From Acetobacter sp. (GTDB taxonomy: Bacteria > Pseudomonadota > Alphaproteobacteria > Acetobacterales > Acetobacteraceae), in assembly GCF_022483985.1 (NCBI RefSeq), contig NZ_JAKVME010000001.1, forward strand, positions 1,364,001-1,428,000: a stretch of 64,000 nt of DNA. The letters run 5' to 3'. The notes below the pieces were generated by a model that did no database searches, had not been told where the DNA came from, and was given only the letters and a program-made list of their open reading frames with translations. Numbering within the stretch: position 1 is the first letter of the stretch; every line of letters begins with the position of its first letter. Below, piece after piece: positions 1 through 8,162 of this stretch. The position numbers and the translations under genes are program-made.

Positions 1-240
1 ACTTATCGCCCACCTGAACGGGCTTATATGATGCACTGGTCATGGAAAATATTTAAACAACAATGCACTCCCTCAGAAGTCCCTCCTATGGAAGGCGTAG
101 ATATTATCTGGAATACCGGCAACGAAAAAGAGGATATTGCCAGAGCGACTATTATGGCTCATGCCTTTGGCATCACAGAATTGAACGTTGCTCCTGCTCT
201 TAAAGCAACCGGAAGGCATATGACCAGAACGGAAATCTGA
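1..240 (+). CDS. Partial hypothetical protein, C-terminal end only
   Basis: The frame is open from the first base of the window, so the true start lies upstream and only the last 79 residues are visible. An internal ATG at 28 is possible but has no clear ribosome binding site. I do not recognise the family. The segment is AT-rich compared with the metabolic genes to its right, which suggests accessory DNA. It ends at a TGA just after ATGRHMTRTEI, while another frame takes over smoothly near 216 and runs to 395. The visible stop may therefore be a frameshift product rather than the natural end. Confidence 0.35.
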   Translation, partial: TYRPPERAYMMHWSWKIFKQQCTPSEVPPMEGVDIIWNTGNEKEDIARATIMAHAFGITELNVAPALKATGRHMTRTEI

Positions 241-395
241 TAATAAAAAATCAATCTGGTGAGAAAATTACAATAACGTCAAATCCAAAAACAGGAATGA
301 ACAGTGATCTCCATGAAATAGGTCGTTCTTATGGTGTTATTAAGTTCCACGGCGGCACAAAAGATAAACCACACTGGTCGGTTGGTGGGTGGTAA
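204..395 (+). pseudogene. Toxin-like C-terminal tail in a shifted frame (possible frameshift of the preceding ORF)
   Basis: This frame has no stop from 204 to the TAA at 393-395 and no good start at its beginning; the first ATG is at 297. Read from about 216 it gives an extended polar peptide ending in HGGTKDKPHWSVGGW. Short His/Gly/Trp-rich ends of this kind are seen in C-terminal domains of polymorphic toxins. The preceding frame and this one could be joined by a single frame change near 216, giving one continuous protein. The toxin reading rests on general resemblance and on the small secreted protein that begins two bases after the stop. It could equally be noncoding. Confidence 0.3.
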
Positions 396-397
396 AA

Positions 398-691
398 ATG
401 AAAAAAACATGCTCCTCGGTTTTATGCATTTGGTGGTTGTTAAGTGGTTACGCTACAGCATCTCCATCAGATGTTGATCAATTTCTCAATGCTGCAAAAG
501 AATGTCAGTTTATCAGTGAAGAATATGATTCCTCACTTCCAGCAGACACACGCAAACAAATGGAAAAAGATTCCAGAACATATTGCCATTACGTAAAAAT
601 AAATTCAAATAAAATAAAGATAAAATACAAAAACAACAAGAAAATGATAGAAAAAATAAAGCAATACGACGACCTTTATATAGATAAATAG
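398..691 (+). CDS. Small exported protein, possible immunity protein
   Basis: This 97-residue protein starts with MKKTC and a hydrophobic stretch ending in GYATA|SPS, a typical signal peptide, so the mature part should be periplasmic. The mature chain has two cysteines (in KECQF and TYCHY) that could form a disulfide, and a very lysine- and asparagine-rich tail. The ATG lies two bases after the TAA of the toxin-like frame, as expected for a toxin-immunity or other translationally coupled pair. A GTG at 389 is an alternative but would put charged residues before the signal. No family is recognised. AT-rich codon use sets it apart from the cys genes downstream. Confidence 0.55.
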   Translation: MKKTCSSVLCIWWLLSGYATASPSDVDQFLNAAKECQFISEEYDSSLPADTRKQMEKDSRTYCHYVKINSNKIKIKYKNNKKMIEKIKQYDDLYIDK

Positions 692-1150
692 AGTTTTATT
701 AATAATAAATATCTATTTTAGAGCCTGAATCCGAGGTCAGTCTGATTGATTTCACGTAGAACTCTGCTGATACGAACGATCATCAGCAACGCGTGGGATG
801 ACGGGAACATGGCTCGCGGCTTCCAATCGTCTCTCACGGGCAACAGCGCGCATTCCCCATCGCGTAGATCGCTTACCACATACGCCAGATTGCCTTGATC
901 TCATCAGGTTCTCGCAAAACCCATGAATCATAACATGCTGCAATCTACTCGCCTCACTTTCAGCCAGACACTTACAGACACCATTTCGGGACACTCAGCA
1001 GGCTTCGCCAGTGCCCCTTGCGCCGATCAATAAATAACATTTTTATATAGTGTATAATTTCATTACCTCATCAACTTGCTTAAATGCCAGCAACCTCTTA
1101 TGTGTGAACCCATATTACAACGATCAAGTGCCGTAATATAGAACGACCGA
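692..1150. other. Intergenic region upstream of cysP
   Basis: No convincing gene is present. An 80-codon minus-strand frame (752-994) has no recognisable motif. A TATAAT at 1053-1058 in a very AT-rich stretch is a good -10 candidate for the cys operon, but no matching -35 is visible at the usual spacing. The middle part (720-1020) is more GC-rich and may be decayed coding sequence. Confidence 0.4.
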
Positions 1151-2197
1151 GTGCCTGTCATGCCGTCAGACGTCCTTTCCGCCCTTCCCCGGCGCGCCCT
1201 TCTTCTCGGGGGACTGGCCTGCGCAGGCTCAGCCGCATTTCTGCGGGGCACCACTGCCCTTGCGGCCACGACACTGCTCAACGTTTCCTACGATCCGACG
1301 CGGGAGCTTTATCATGGGATCAACGCGGCGTTTTCTGAAAATGAGAAGAACAGCAGCGGGTCATCCGTAACGGTCCGCACATCCAATGGAGGATCGGGGG
1401 CTCAGGCCCGAGCCGTGCTGGAAGGCGCTCCCGCCGATATCGTCTCACTCGGTCTGGCGCGCGATATCGACATGCTGGCCCAGAAAGGTCTCGTGGCGAC
1501 GGACTGGCAGAAACGTCTGCCGCATAATTCCACGCCATTCACCAGCACAATCGTCTTTCTGGTGCGAAAGGGAAATCCCAAGGCCATTCACGACTGGGCG
1601 GATCTGGTGAAAGACAACGTTAAGGTCGTCACACCCAACCCGAAAACCTCCGGCGGGGCACGGTGGAATTATCTCGCGGCATGGGGCTGGGCGCTGCACC
1701 AGACTGGTGGGACGGAGGCTGCGGCCCGCGCCTATATTCAGGCGCTATTCCAGCATGTGCCTGTGCTTGACGCAGGCGCACGTGGAGCGACCAACAGTTT
1801 CGTGCAGCGCGATCTCGGCGACGTTCTGATCGCATGGGAAAACGAGGCCCTGCTGGCCGCGCATGAACTCGGACCTGACCGGTTCGATATTGTTGTGCCG
1901 TCCCTCTCGGTTCTGGCCGAACCTCCGGTCGCACTCGTCGACCATAATGCCCGGACACACGGCACGACCGCCATCGCCCAGCACTATCTGGAGTTTCTCT
2001 ACTCCTCCAGAGCGCAGGATATTGCGGCAACACACTATTTCCGCCCTACTGACAGCGCGGTGGCGCGCCTCCACGCGGGACAGTTCCCGAAAGTGAAAAC
2101 CTTCGATATCGCCAGCCTCGGCGGCTGGGCCGCCGTTCAGAAAAAGCACTTCGCTGCGGGAGGAATCTTCGACCAGATTTACACGCAGCATGGCTGA
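1151..2197 (+). CDS. cysP: Sulfate ABC transporter, periplasmic sulfate-binding protein
   Basis: This is the solute receptor of the CysPTWA sulfate/thiosulfate importer (Sbp/CysP family, 348 residues). Residues 1-39 form an export signal with paired arginines followed by a hydrophobic stretch (PRRALLLGG) and an alanine-rich cleavage region, so Tat export is plausible. Family signatures are NVSYDPTREL (44-53) at the start of the mature protein and NPKTSGGARWNY (163-174). It is the first gene of a tight operon: its end overlaps the start of cysT by 8 bases. Thiosulfate versus sulfate preference cannot be read from sequence. The assignment is secure because all permease and ATPase partners follow in the canonical order. 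Confidence 0.95.
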   Translation: MPVMPSDVLSALPRRALLLGGLACAGSAAFLRGTTALAATTLLNVSYDPTRELYHGINAAFSENEKNSSGSSVTVRTSNGGSGAQARAVLEGAPADIVSLGLARDIDMLAQKGLVATDWQKRLPHNSTPFTSTIVFLVRKGNPKAIHDWADLVKDNVKVVTPNPKTSGGARWNYLAAWGWALHQTGGTEAAARAYIQALFQHVPVLDAGARGATNSFVQRDLGDVLIAWENEALLAAHELGPDRFDIVVPSLSVLAEPPVALVDHNARTHGTTAIAQHYLEFLYSSRAQDIAATHYFRPTDSAVARLHAGQFPKVKTFDIASLGGWAAVQKKHFAAGGIFDQIYTQHG

Positions 2198-3047
2198 GGC
2201 AACCCTTTCCTTGCGCAACCGCACCCGCGACCCTCTGCCCGGCTTCCGGCTGGCGCTGTTCTCCACACTGCTCTGGATCGGACTGATCGTAGCGCTGCCC
2301 CTTGCCGCTCTTGTCCTGCGTCCGTGGCAGGAGGGGCTCAGCGCCATGACGACGGCTCTTCATGACGGTCGCATGTTCGCAGCGTTGCGCGTCAGCTTTC
2401 TGACCGCCTTTCTCGCCGCCCTGATCAATGTGCCGGTTGGCCTGCTGCTGACCTGGACACTCGTGCGGGTGCGTCTGCCCGGACGGCGGATCGTGGATGC
2501 GCTGATTGATCTGCCGTTCGCCATTCCGACCGCCGTGACGGGCATCACACTGGCGACGCTGTATGGGCCGCAGGGCTGGCTCGGCAAGCCGCTGGCGCAT
2601 CTCGGGATCAGCATCGCCTACTCGACCGCCGGGATTGTCGTGGCGCTGATGTTTGTCGGCCTGCCGTTTATCGTTCGCAGTGTTGAGCCGGTCCTGCGCG
2701 GCCTGCCACCGGAACAGGAAGAGGCCGCAGGACTGCTGGGTGCAAGCTCGTGGCAGACCGTGTGGCGCGTGGTGCTGCCCTCGCTGCTTCCGGCCACGGT
2801 CAGCGGCTTCGGTCTGGCCTTCGCACGCGGCATCGGTGAATATGGTTCGGTCATTTTCATCGCCGGGAACCAGCCTTTCAGAACCGAAATCGCTCCCCTG
2901 CTGGTGGTCGTCCGCCTTCAGGAGTTCGACTACGCGGGCGCGACCTCCATCGCCTTCATCCTGCTTGTCGCCTCCATGCTCTGCCTTGCCAGTGTCGCCA
3001 TGCTGCGTCGGCGCGTGGCGCGCGGCCTGATCTCGGGAGTGAACTGA
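2190..3047 (+). CDS. cysT: Sulfate ABC transporter permease CysT (CysU)
   Basis: This is one of two inner-membrane channel subunits of the sulfate importer (285 residues). About six hydrophobic helices are visible. The region with EEAAGLLGASSWQT contains the cytoplasmic EAA loop that docks on the ATPase. The central stretch DLPFAIPTAVTGITLATLYG matches the CysT family. It starts inside the end of cysP and its TGA shares one base with the ATG of cysW, so the genes are translationally coupled. Length and order match canonical sulfate transport operons. Confidence 0.95.
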   Translation: MAEATLSLRNRTRDPLPGFRLALFSTLLWIGLIVALPLAALVLRPWQEGLSAMTTALHDGRMFAALRVSFLTAFLAALINVPVGLLLTWTLVRVRLPGRRIVDALIDLPFAIPTAVTGITLATLYGPQGWLGKPLAHLGISIAYSTAGIVVALMFVGLPFIVRSVEPVLRGLPPEQEEAAGLLGASSWQTVWRVVLPSLLPATVSGFGLAFARGIGEYGSVIFIAGNQPFRTEIAPLLVVVRLQEFDYAGATSIAFILLVASMLCLASVAMLRRRVARGLISGVN

Positions 3048-3871
3048 TGAGCGCTCTCACCCGCTGGTCGCTGGTTGTCGCCACATGGCTCATTGTCGCC
3101 GTCGTTCTCATCCTGCCGCCGCTTCTGGTTCTCTCCGAAGCCCTGCGCGATGGACTTCCCACAGCCCTGCAATCTCTGGCCGACCCGGACGCCATTTCCG
3201 CCATCAGACTGACGGTCGAGATGACGGTCCTGTCCGTCGTCATCAACTCCGTGTTCGGCGTTCTGGCGGCGTGGCTGATCTCGAAATACCGTTTTCCATT
3301 GCGGGGAGCACTGGTGGCCCTGATCGAAATCCCGATCAGCGTGTCTCCTGTGGTTGCCGGTCTGGTGTGGCTGCTGCTGTTCGGCTCGCAAGGCTGGTGG
3401 GGCGCCGCACTGGAGCGTTACAACATCCACATCGCGTTTGCTCCGGCGGGCATCCTGCTCGCCACGCTGTTCGTGACCTTCCCTTACGTCACGCGCACGA
3501 TCCTGCCTCTGATGGAACAGCAGGGTCGGGACGCGGAAGACGCGGCCACGCTGCTGGGCGCATCCTTCTGGCAGATCCTCTGGCGCGTCACCCTACCCGA
3601 TGCGCGGTGGGCATTGCTGTCTGGGGTGCTCCTCACCACAGCCCGCGCCATGGGCGAATTCGGTGCGGTGTCCGTCGTGTCCGGTCATATTCCGGGCATG
3701 ACGGAAACAATGCCGCTGCACATCGAAACGCTCTATAATGGCTACCAGTCGGTCGCAGCGTTCTCCATGGCGGCGCTTCTGGCCATCATGGCCATGACGA
3801 CGGTGGGTTTCAGGGCTTTTTTTGAAAACCGGGCACGACGTGCCGCGCTGGCTGGAGATGCCGGATCATGA
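3047..3871 (+). CDS. cysW: Sulfate ABC transporter permease CysW
   Basis: This is the second membrane subunit of the sulfate importer (274 residues), homologous to CysT and expected to form a heterodimeric channel with it. Multiple transmembrane segments and an EAA loop (DAEDAATLLGASFWQILWRV) are present. The C-terminal section ARAMGEFGAVSVVSGHIPG is characteristic of CysW. The stop overlaps the cysA start by four bases (ATGA). Nothing unusual is seen. Confidence 0.95.
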   Translation: MSALTRWSLVVATWLIVAVVLILPPLLVLSEALRDGLPTALQSLADPDAISAIRLTVEMTVLSVVINSVFGVLAAWLISKYRFPLRGALVALIEIPISVSPVVAGLVWLLLFGSQGWWGAALERYNIHIAFAPAGILLATLFVTFPYVTRTILPLMEQQGRDAEDAATLLGASFWQILWRVTLPDARWALLSGVLLTTARAMGEFGAVSVVSGHIPGMTETMPLHIETLYNGYQSVAAFSMAALLAIMAMTTVGFRAFFENRARRAALAGDAGS

Positions 3872-4944
3872 GCGTACACATCGAAAAACTCATCCGCCGC
3901 GCACCGGGCAACCCGGACCGTATCCTGCTTGACCGCGTCTCCGTCGATATTCCGGATGGTTCGTTCGTGGCGCTGGTCGGACCATCCGGCGCGGGCAAAA
4001 CCACCCTGCTGCGCTCCATCGCCGGGCTGGACCCGCATTCATCGGGACTGCTGACGATCGACGGACGGGACTCCGCCGAACTGACGCCCCGTGAGCGCAA
4101 TGTCGGGTTTGTGTTCCAGAACTACGCCCTGTTCCAGCACATGACCGTGGCGAAGAACATCTCCTTCGGCCTCGACGTTCTGCCGGGACGGGACCGTCCG
4201 AGCAAAGCCGAGATCGAAGGCCGGGTGAAAGAATTGCTGGAACTGATCCAGCTTCCCAACCTCGGCAACGCCTATCCGCAACGCCTGTCCGGCGGGCAGC
4301 GGCAGCGCGTGGCCCTCGCCCGCGCTCTGGCGACAAACCCTAAGCATCTGTTGCTGGATGAACCCTTCGGCGCGCTTGATCCGGTTGTTCGTCGGGCGGT
4401 GCGTGAGTGGCTTCGCTCGCTGCATGACCGGCTGGGTCTCACAACCATTCTTGTCACCCACGATCAGGAGGAAGCGCTGGATGTCGCTGACAGGCTGGTC
4501 GTGATGCAGGATGGCAGGATCGTGCAGGATGCGGATGCGGGAGAGCTTGAGGCCCACCCTGCCACCCCGTTCGTCATGGAGTTTCTGGGAGAGACGCTCA
4601 CCTTCCGCGGAACCGTCTCCGGTGGCCTGTTCCTGCCCGAGACGACGCACGTCGTGCCTTTCCCGGTCACGATCGAGGAAGACGGCCCCGCTGTCGCGCT
4701 GATCAGACCGCATGAAGTCCGACTGACCGCAGACGCCAGCGGCGCACCGGTCCGTCGTATCGGCTCGCGCTATGGATTATCCCGTTTGGCCGTTGATCTG
4801 AACGGACGGATTGTGGAGGTTCTCGGCTCAGGTAGCGAACCGGTTGTCCCTTCCGGCGTCAAACTGCATATTGAAGCGGCCCGTCTGTTCCGGGACGGGG
4901 CGCTGCTGAGTGTGAAAAGTGATCGACACGCCGCCGCCGCGTGA
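3868..4944 (+). CDS. cysA: Sulfate ABC transporter ATP-binding protein CysA
   Basis: This is the ATPase of the sulfate importer (358 residues). The nucleotide-binding domain shows Walker A GPSGAGKT (38-45), the signature LSGGQRQRV (from about 140) and Walker B LLLDEP (161-166), followed by the switch histidine region VTHDQEEALDVADR. Residues from about 235 onward form a TOBE-like regulatory domain (LIRPHEVRL). It is the last of four overlapping transport genes. After it come a 67-base gap with small hairpins and then the sulfite reduction genes. Confidence 0.95.
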   Translation: MSVHIEKLIRRAPGNPDRILLDRVSVDIPDGSFVALVGPSGAGKTTLLRSIAGLDPHSSGLLTIDGRDSAELTPRERNVGFVFQNYALFQHMTVAKNISFGLDVLPGRDRPSKAEIEGRVKELLELIQLPNLGNAYPQRLSGGQRQRVALARALATNPKHLLLDEPFGALDPVVRRAVREWLRSLHDRLGLTTILVTHDQEEALDVADRLVVMQDGRIVQDADAGELEAHPATPFVMEFLGETLTFRGTVSGGLFLPETTHVVPFPVTIEEDGPAVALIRPHEVRLTADASGAPVRRIGSRYGLSRLAVDLNGRIVEVLGSGSEPVVPSGVKLHIEAARLFRDGALLSVKSDRHAAAA

Positions 4945-5059
4945 AATTCAACAGATTAAAAGCGTGATTACAGCTTTTCTGTTGTCACGAGGGACGCAAA
5001 AGCGTAGTTGATTGGCCCCGGCACCAGCCGGAACGCCTGTTCAGGGGAATTATTTCGAC
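4945..5059 (+). promoter_or_regulatory. Hairpin-rich spacer between cysA and the sulfite reductase genes
   Basis: Four short hairpins follow one another: AAAAGC/GCTTTT (4958-4978, flanked by ACAG/CTGT), ACGC-AAAA-GCGT (4994-5005), CCGGC-ACCA-GCCGG (5017-5030) and CCTG-TT-CAGG near 5035-5045. If the downstream gene starts at GTG 5060, all of them lie in the untranslated spacer. If it starts at TTG 5012, the last two are coding. An mRNA processing or attenuation role between transport and reduction genes is possible but unproven. No known sulfur riboswitch consensus was recognised. Confidence 0.3.
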
Positions 5060-5380
5060 GTGGTGGATATCAGAAGCAACAGACGCGATGCAGACGGGCA
5101 GAGCGTCATCACCGCCAACCGGTTGCTGGACGGCATTACTGTCTGGCGGGCTGCGGATGGCTCGTGGAAAGAACGCATCACTGAATCCACACCGGTTTCC
5201 AACACGGAAGTAGAAGGCCTTCTCTCTTCATTGCAGGGCAAGGCTCAGGAGCTGGGTCTGGTCGGCATCTACGGTGTTCAGGTTCAGGACTCTCCTGACG
5301 GCAGGATCGTTCCCGTGACGTCCCGTGAGCGTATCCGCGCTTTCGGCCCTTCCGTTCACCCCGAATTCTCCCCACTCTGA
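5012..5380 (+). CDS. DUF2849 family protein linked to sulfite reductase
   Basis: This is a small soluble protein of the DUF2849 type, which in Alphaproteobacteria is usually found beside sulfite reductase genes. The core ITANRLLDGITVW is the family hallmark. The molecular function is unknown; genetic context points to assimilatory sulfate reduction. The start is uncertain. The frame opens with TTG at 5012 (122 residues), with GAGGGA rather far upstream. GTG at 5060 or 5063, preceded by AGGGGA, is a reasonable alternative that keeps the conserved core. The gene is followed by cysI after 10 bases with its own GAGGTG ribosome binding site. Confidence 0.8.
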   Translation: MAPAPAGTPVQGNYFDVVDIRSNRRDADGQSVITANRLLDGITVWRAADGSWKERITESTPVSNTEVEGLLSSLQGKAQELGLVGIYGVQVQDSPDGRIVPVTSRERIRAFGPSVHPEFSPL

Positions 5381-5390
5381 GAGGTGCGCC

Positions 5391-7103
5391 ATGTCAACAG
5401 AAACCATGACACGCGCTGAAGCTGCTCCCGCCGTGCTGCCGGTCGGCCGTTACGGTTACGATCAGGTCGATCGCACCTTCCTGCGTGAGCGGATCGAGCA
5501 GTTCCGCGATCAGGTCAATCGCCGCATCGCCGGTGATCTGACCGAAGAAGAATTCAAGCCGCTGCGTCTGATGAACGGGCTGTATCTGCAGCTTCACGCC
5601 TACATGCTGCGCGTGGCCGTGCCCTATGGCACGCTGGGCAGCAAGCAGGTCCGCGCCCTCGCCCGCATCGCCCGCGAGTTCGACAAGGGCTACGGCCATT
5701 TCACCACGCGCCAGAATATCCAGTTCAACTGGATCAAGCTGGAAGACACTGTGGCTGCGCTGGAAGTGCTGGCGGAAGCCGACATGCACGCCATCCAGAC
5801 CAGTGGCAACTGCATCCGCAACATCACATCGGACGAGTTTGCTGGCGCTGCGAAGGACGAACTGCTCGACCCTCGCGTCCATGCGGAAATCCTGCGTCAG
5901 TGGTCCACACTGCACCCGGAATTCACCTTCCTGCCGCGCAAGTTCAAATTCGCCATTTCCGGCAGTCCGCATGACCGCGTTGTCGCACGCTTCCACGATA
6001 TCGGTCTGATCGCCCGTCCCGGCCCGCATGGACGTCCTGTTTTCGAGGTGTTCGTCGGTGGTGGACTGGGCCGCACGCCGCTGGTCGGTGTCAGCCTGCG
6101 TGACGACCTGCCGGAAGAAGATCTGCTCGCCTATATGGAAGCAATCCTGCGCGTCTATAACGCCCACGGACGTCGGGACAATATCTACAAGGCGCGGATC
6201 AAGATCCTCGTGCAGGCCCTTGGCACAGATGAATTCCGTCGGCAGGTCGAGGAAGAATTCGCAGCCATGGACCGGGCGCGTTACCGGATCGAGCCTGCGC
6301 TTGTGGAAGCGATCAAGGCCCGTTTCGGCGCCCCGGACTTCGCTCCGGAAGGCAACGCCGCCGCCGTGCTGGCAGAGGACCGTCGTCGGGATGTGAGGTT
6401 CGACGCATGGGTCCGCACGAACACGCACGAGCACAAGGCTCCGGGCTATATCTCGCTTGTCGTCTCACTGAAACCGGCGGGCGGCATTCCGGGCGATGCG
6501 ACGGCGGAGCAGCTTGACCTGCTGGCCGACCTTGCTGACGAATTCAGCTTTGGCGAACTGCGTGTAACCCATCTCCAGAACGTGGTTCTGGGCCATGTCC
6601 GGCAGGACCAGCTGCACACGGTCTGGCAGCGTCTGTCGCAGGCGGGTCTTGGCACGGCGAACGTGAATTTCATCACCGATATCGTCGCCTGCCCCGGTCT
6701 CGATTATTGCGCTCTGGCCAATGCACGCTCGATCCCCATCGCGCAGAAGCTCAGCTCCCGCTTCGCCGATCTGGAACTTCAGCGCGAGATTGGCGATCTG
6801 CGGATCAATATCTCGGGCTGCATCAACGCCTGCGGTCATCACCATGCCGCGCATCTGGGTATCCTTGGCGTGGACAAGCGCGGACAGGAAGCGTTCCAGA
6901 TCACGCTCGGTGGATCGGGCGAGGAAGATGCGTCCATCGGCCAGATTCTCGGCCCGGCCATGGCTGAGGATGAAACGGTAGATGCCGTTGCAAGGCTGAT
7001 TGATCTCTATCTCGTGCGCCGCGAAAACGGCGAGCGGTTTCTTGATACCTATCGCCGCGTCGGCACCGCTGCCTTCAAGGATGTTGTTTATGCCCCTGCT
7101 TGA
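5391..7103 (+). CDS. cysI: Siroheme sulfite (nitrite/sulfite) reductase
   Basis: This 570-residue hemoprotein is expected to reduce sulfite to sulfide with six electrons in the cytoplasm. The duplicated ferredoxin-like and siroheme-binding halves are visible, with TSGNCIRN in the first. The [4Fe-4S]-siroheme ligands are C434, C440, C477 and C481 in the pattern C-x5-C ... C-x3-C (CPGLDYC and SGCINACGHHH). The start at ATG 5391 is chosen because GAGGTG stands just upstream and the frame upstream overlaps the previous gene. No flavoprotein CysJ is present nearby, so the electron donor is not evident. A nitrite reductase role cannot be excluded by motifs alone, but the cys context favours sulfite. 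Confidence 0.92.
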   Translation: MSTETMTRAEAAPAVLPVGRYGYDQVDRTFLRERIEQFRDQVNRRIAGDLTEEEFKPLRLMNGLYLQLHAYMLRVAVPYGTLGSKQVRALARIAREFDKGYGHFTTRQNIQFNWIKLEDTVAALEVLAEADMHAIQTSGNCIRNITSDEFAGAAKDELLDPRVHAEILRQWSTLHPEFTFLPRKFKFAISGSPHDRVVARFHDIGLIARPGPHGRPVFEVFVGGGLGRTPLVGVSLRDDLPEEDLLAYMEAILRVYNAHGRRDNIYKARIKILVQALGTDEFRRQVEEEFAAMDRARYRIEPALVEAIKARFGAPDFAPEGNAAAVLAEDRRRDVRFDAWVRTNTHEHKAPGYISLVVSLKPAGGIPGDATAEQLDLLADLADEFSFGELRVTHLQNVVLGHVRQDQLHTVWQRLSQAGLGTANVNFITDIVACPGLDYCALANARSIPIAQKLSSRFADLELQREIGDLRINISGCINACGHHHAAHLGILGVDKRGQEAFQITLGGSGEEDASIGQILGPAMAEDETVDAVARLIDLYLVRRENGERFLDTYRRVGTAAFKDVVYAPA

Positions 7104-7584
7104 GAATGGCCATCCGGTCGAGGACACATGGCGCTACGCTGTCGAAGGCGAGGCGCTTGGCGCAGGGGACGTCATCGTGCCTTTCGACAGGCTGAGCGAG
7201 GGGCTTGGCCGCGCAGAAGGGCGGCTTGGTGTGATACTGCCAAACAGCGAGTCCGTTTCTGTCCTTAAAGAAGCGCTGCCGAAACTGGCTGTCATTGTCG
7301 TCACCTTCCCGATTTTCCGGGATGGCCGGGCGTTCAGTCAGGCCCGCGCTCTTCGGGAACATCTGCATTTTACGGGTGAAGTCCGTGCATCGGGGCACAT
7401 TCTTCCGGATCAGTATGAATTCCTGATCCGCTGCGGCGTGAATACCGTGGAAGTGTCGGGAAACACCGATATGGCTGCGTGGGAGCGGGCGCTGCACCAT
7501 TTCACGATTGCCACCCAACCCTCGCCGGTTCTCGACGAAAAGCCGACAGGCTTTGGCCTGCGCCGCTTTCTGGCGACGCCCTGA
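7090..7584 (+). CDS. DUF934 family protein, sulfite reductase partner
   Basis: This 164-residue protein matches the DUF934 type that regularly follows sulfite reductase in Proteobacteria. Visible family features are LGVILPNSESV and the central segment FPIFRDGRAFSQARALRE. The chosen ATG at 7090 overlaps the last 14 bases of cysI, which fits translational coupling. Its biochemical role is not established; a part in assembly of, or electron delivery to, the reductase is inference. A rho-independent terminator about 50 bases downstream marks the end of the cys operon. Confidence 0.85.
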   Translation: MPLLENGHPVEDTWRYAVEGEALGAGDVIVPFDRLSEGLGRAEGRLGVILPNSESVSVLKEALPKLAVIVVTFPIFRDGRAFSQARALREHLHFTGEVRASGHILPDQYEFLIRCGVNTVEVSGNTDMAAWERALHHFTIATQPSPVLDEKPTGFGLRRFLATP

Positions 7585-7634
7585 GAGGCTGACTGTTTTC
7601 CTTCTGGGGAAGCGGTCTTCTGAACACCATCAAG

Positions 7635-7672
7635 GCTCCAGACTGATCATTCGATCGGACTGGAGCTTTTTT
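7635..7672 (+). terminator. Rho-independent terminator of the cys operon
   Basis: The stem GCTCCAG (7635-7641) pairs with CTGGAGC (7660-7666), with further GATC/GATC pairing in the loop, followed directly by six T residues. It lies 50 bases after the last cys gene on the same strand. Confidence 0.85.
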
Positions 7673-7680
7673 GTGTCAGG

Positions 7681-8162
7681 ATGATATACGCTCTGGAATG
7701 CTGCATTTTTCCAAAAGCCATCCGAAAAACACACTCAGGATTGCGAGCATATCATCAGCGTCTGCTGACACTGTTAAACCTTGCGAACAGACCGTCGTTA
7801 TTCTGGCAGATCAATCACCCTTGTAAACGACTGGGTCTGCATCAGCAGAAAATGAACCACCATCATACCACCGGACTGTGCGCCCCGTGCAGCCACCAAA
7901 GCGACTGTAGAGAGCCTTAAAACCGAGACGAACACGGCTTTTGTGGAAAATCAGCGATTCACTGAATGATCGCGCAAACGCCTCTCCGCAGCACGTGGCG
8001 AAGGTGCTGAAGGCCTGACGCAGACAGCCGGGAAACACCGTCTTTCTGGAAAACCTTTTTGCCGTCTCTTTCTCCCGCCGTTTTGCAACACAGAACAGGA
8101 ATGGTATCCAAAAGATGAACCCGTGAAGACCAAAAGTCTCATAATCGGAAATAACAAGAACA
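7681..8162. other. Intergenic region upstream of gntP, no gene seen
   Basis: Nothing convincing is encoded here. Short frames on both strands lack motifs and start signals. The segment must hold the promoter of the downstream permease, but no clear -35/-10 pair was found. Confidence 0.4.

Noticed and set aside
752..994. 80-codon minus-strand frame upstream of cysP
   Set aside because: A transposase remnant was considered, but no IS family motif could be aligned without several frame changes.
4994..5005. ACGCAAAAGCGT resembling part of a cyclic-di-GMP riboswitch
   Set aside because: Only a short local likeness; the rest of the riboswitch consensus and its two-helix layout are absent.
5394..6434. 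Long minus-strand open frame (about 346 codons) opposite cysI
   Set aside because: It is the complement of a clearly coding, GC-rich gene and has no motif of its own.
7681..7920. 79-codon frame in the gap before gntP
   Set aside because: No ribosome binding site, atypical composition and no motif.
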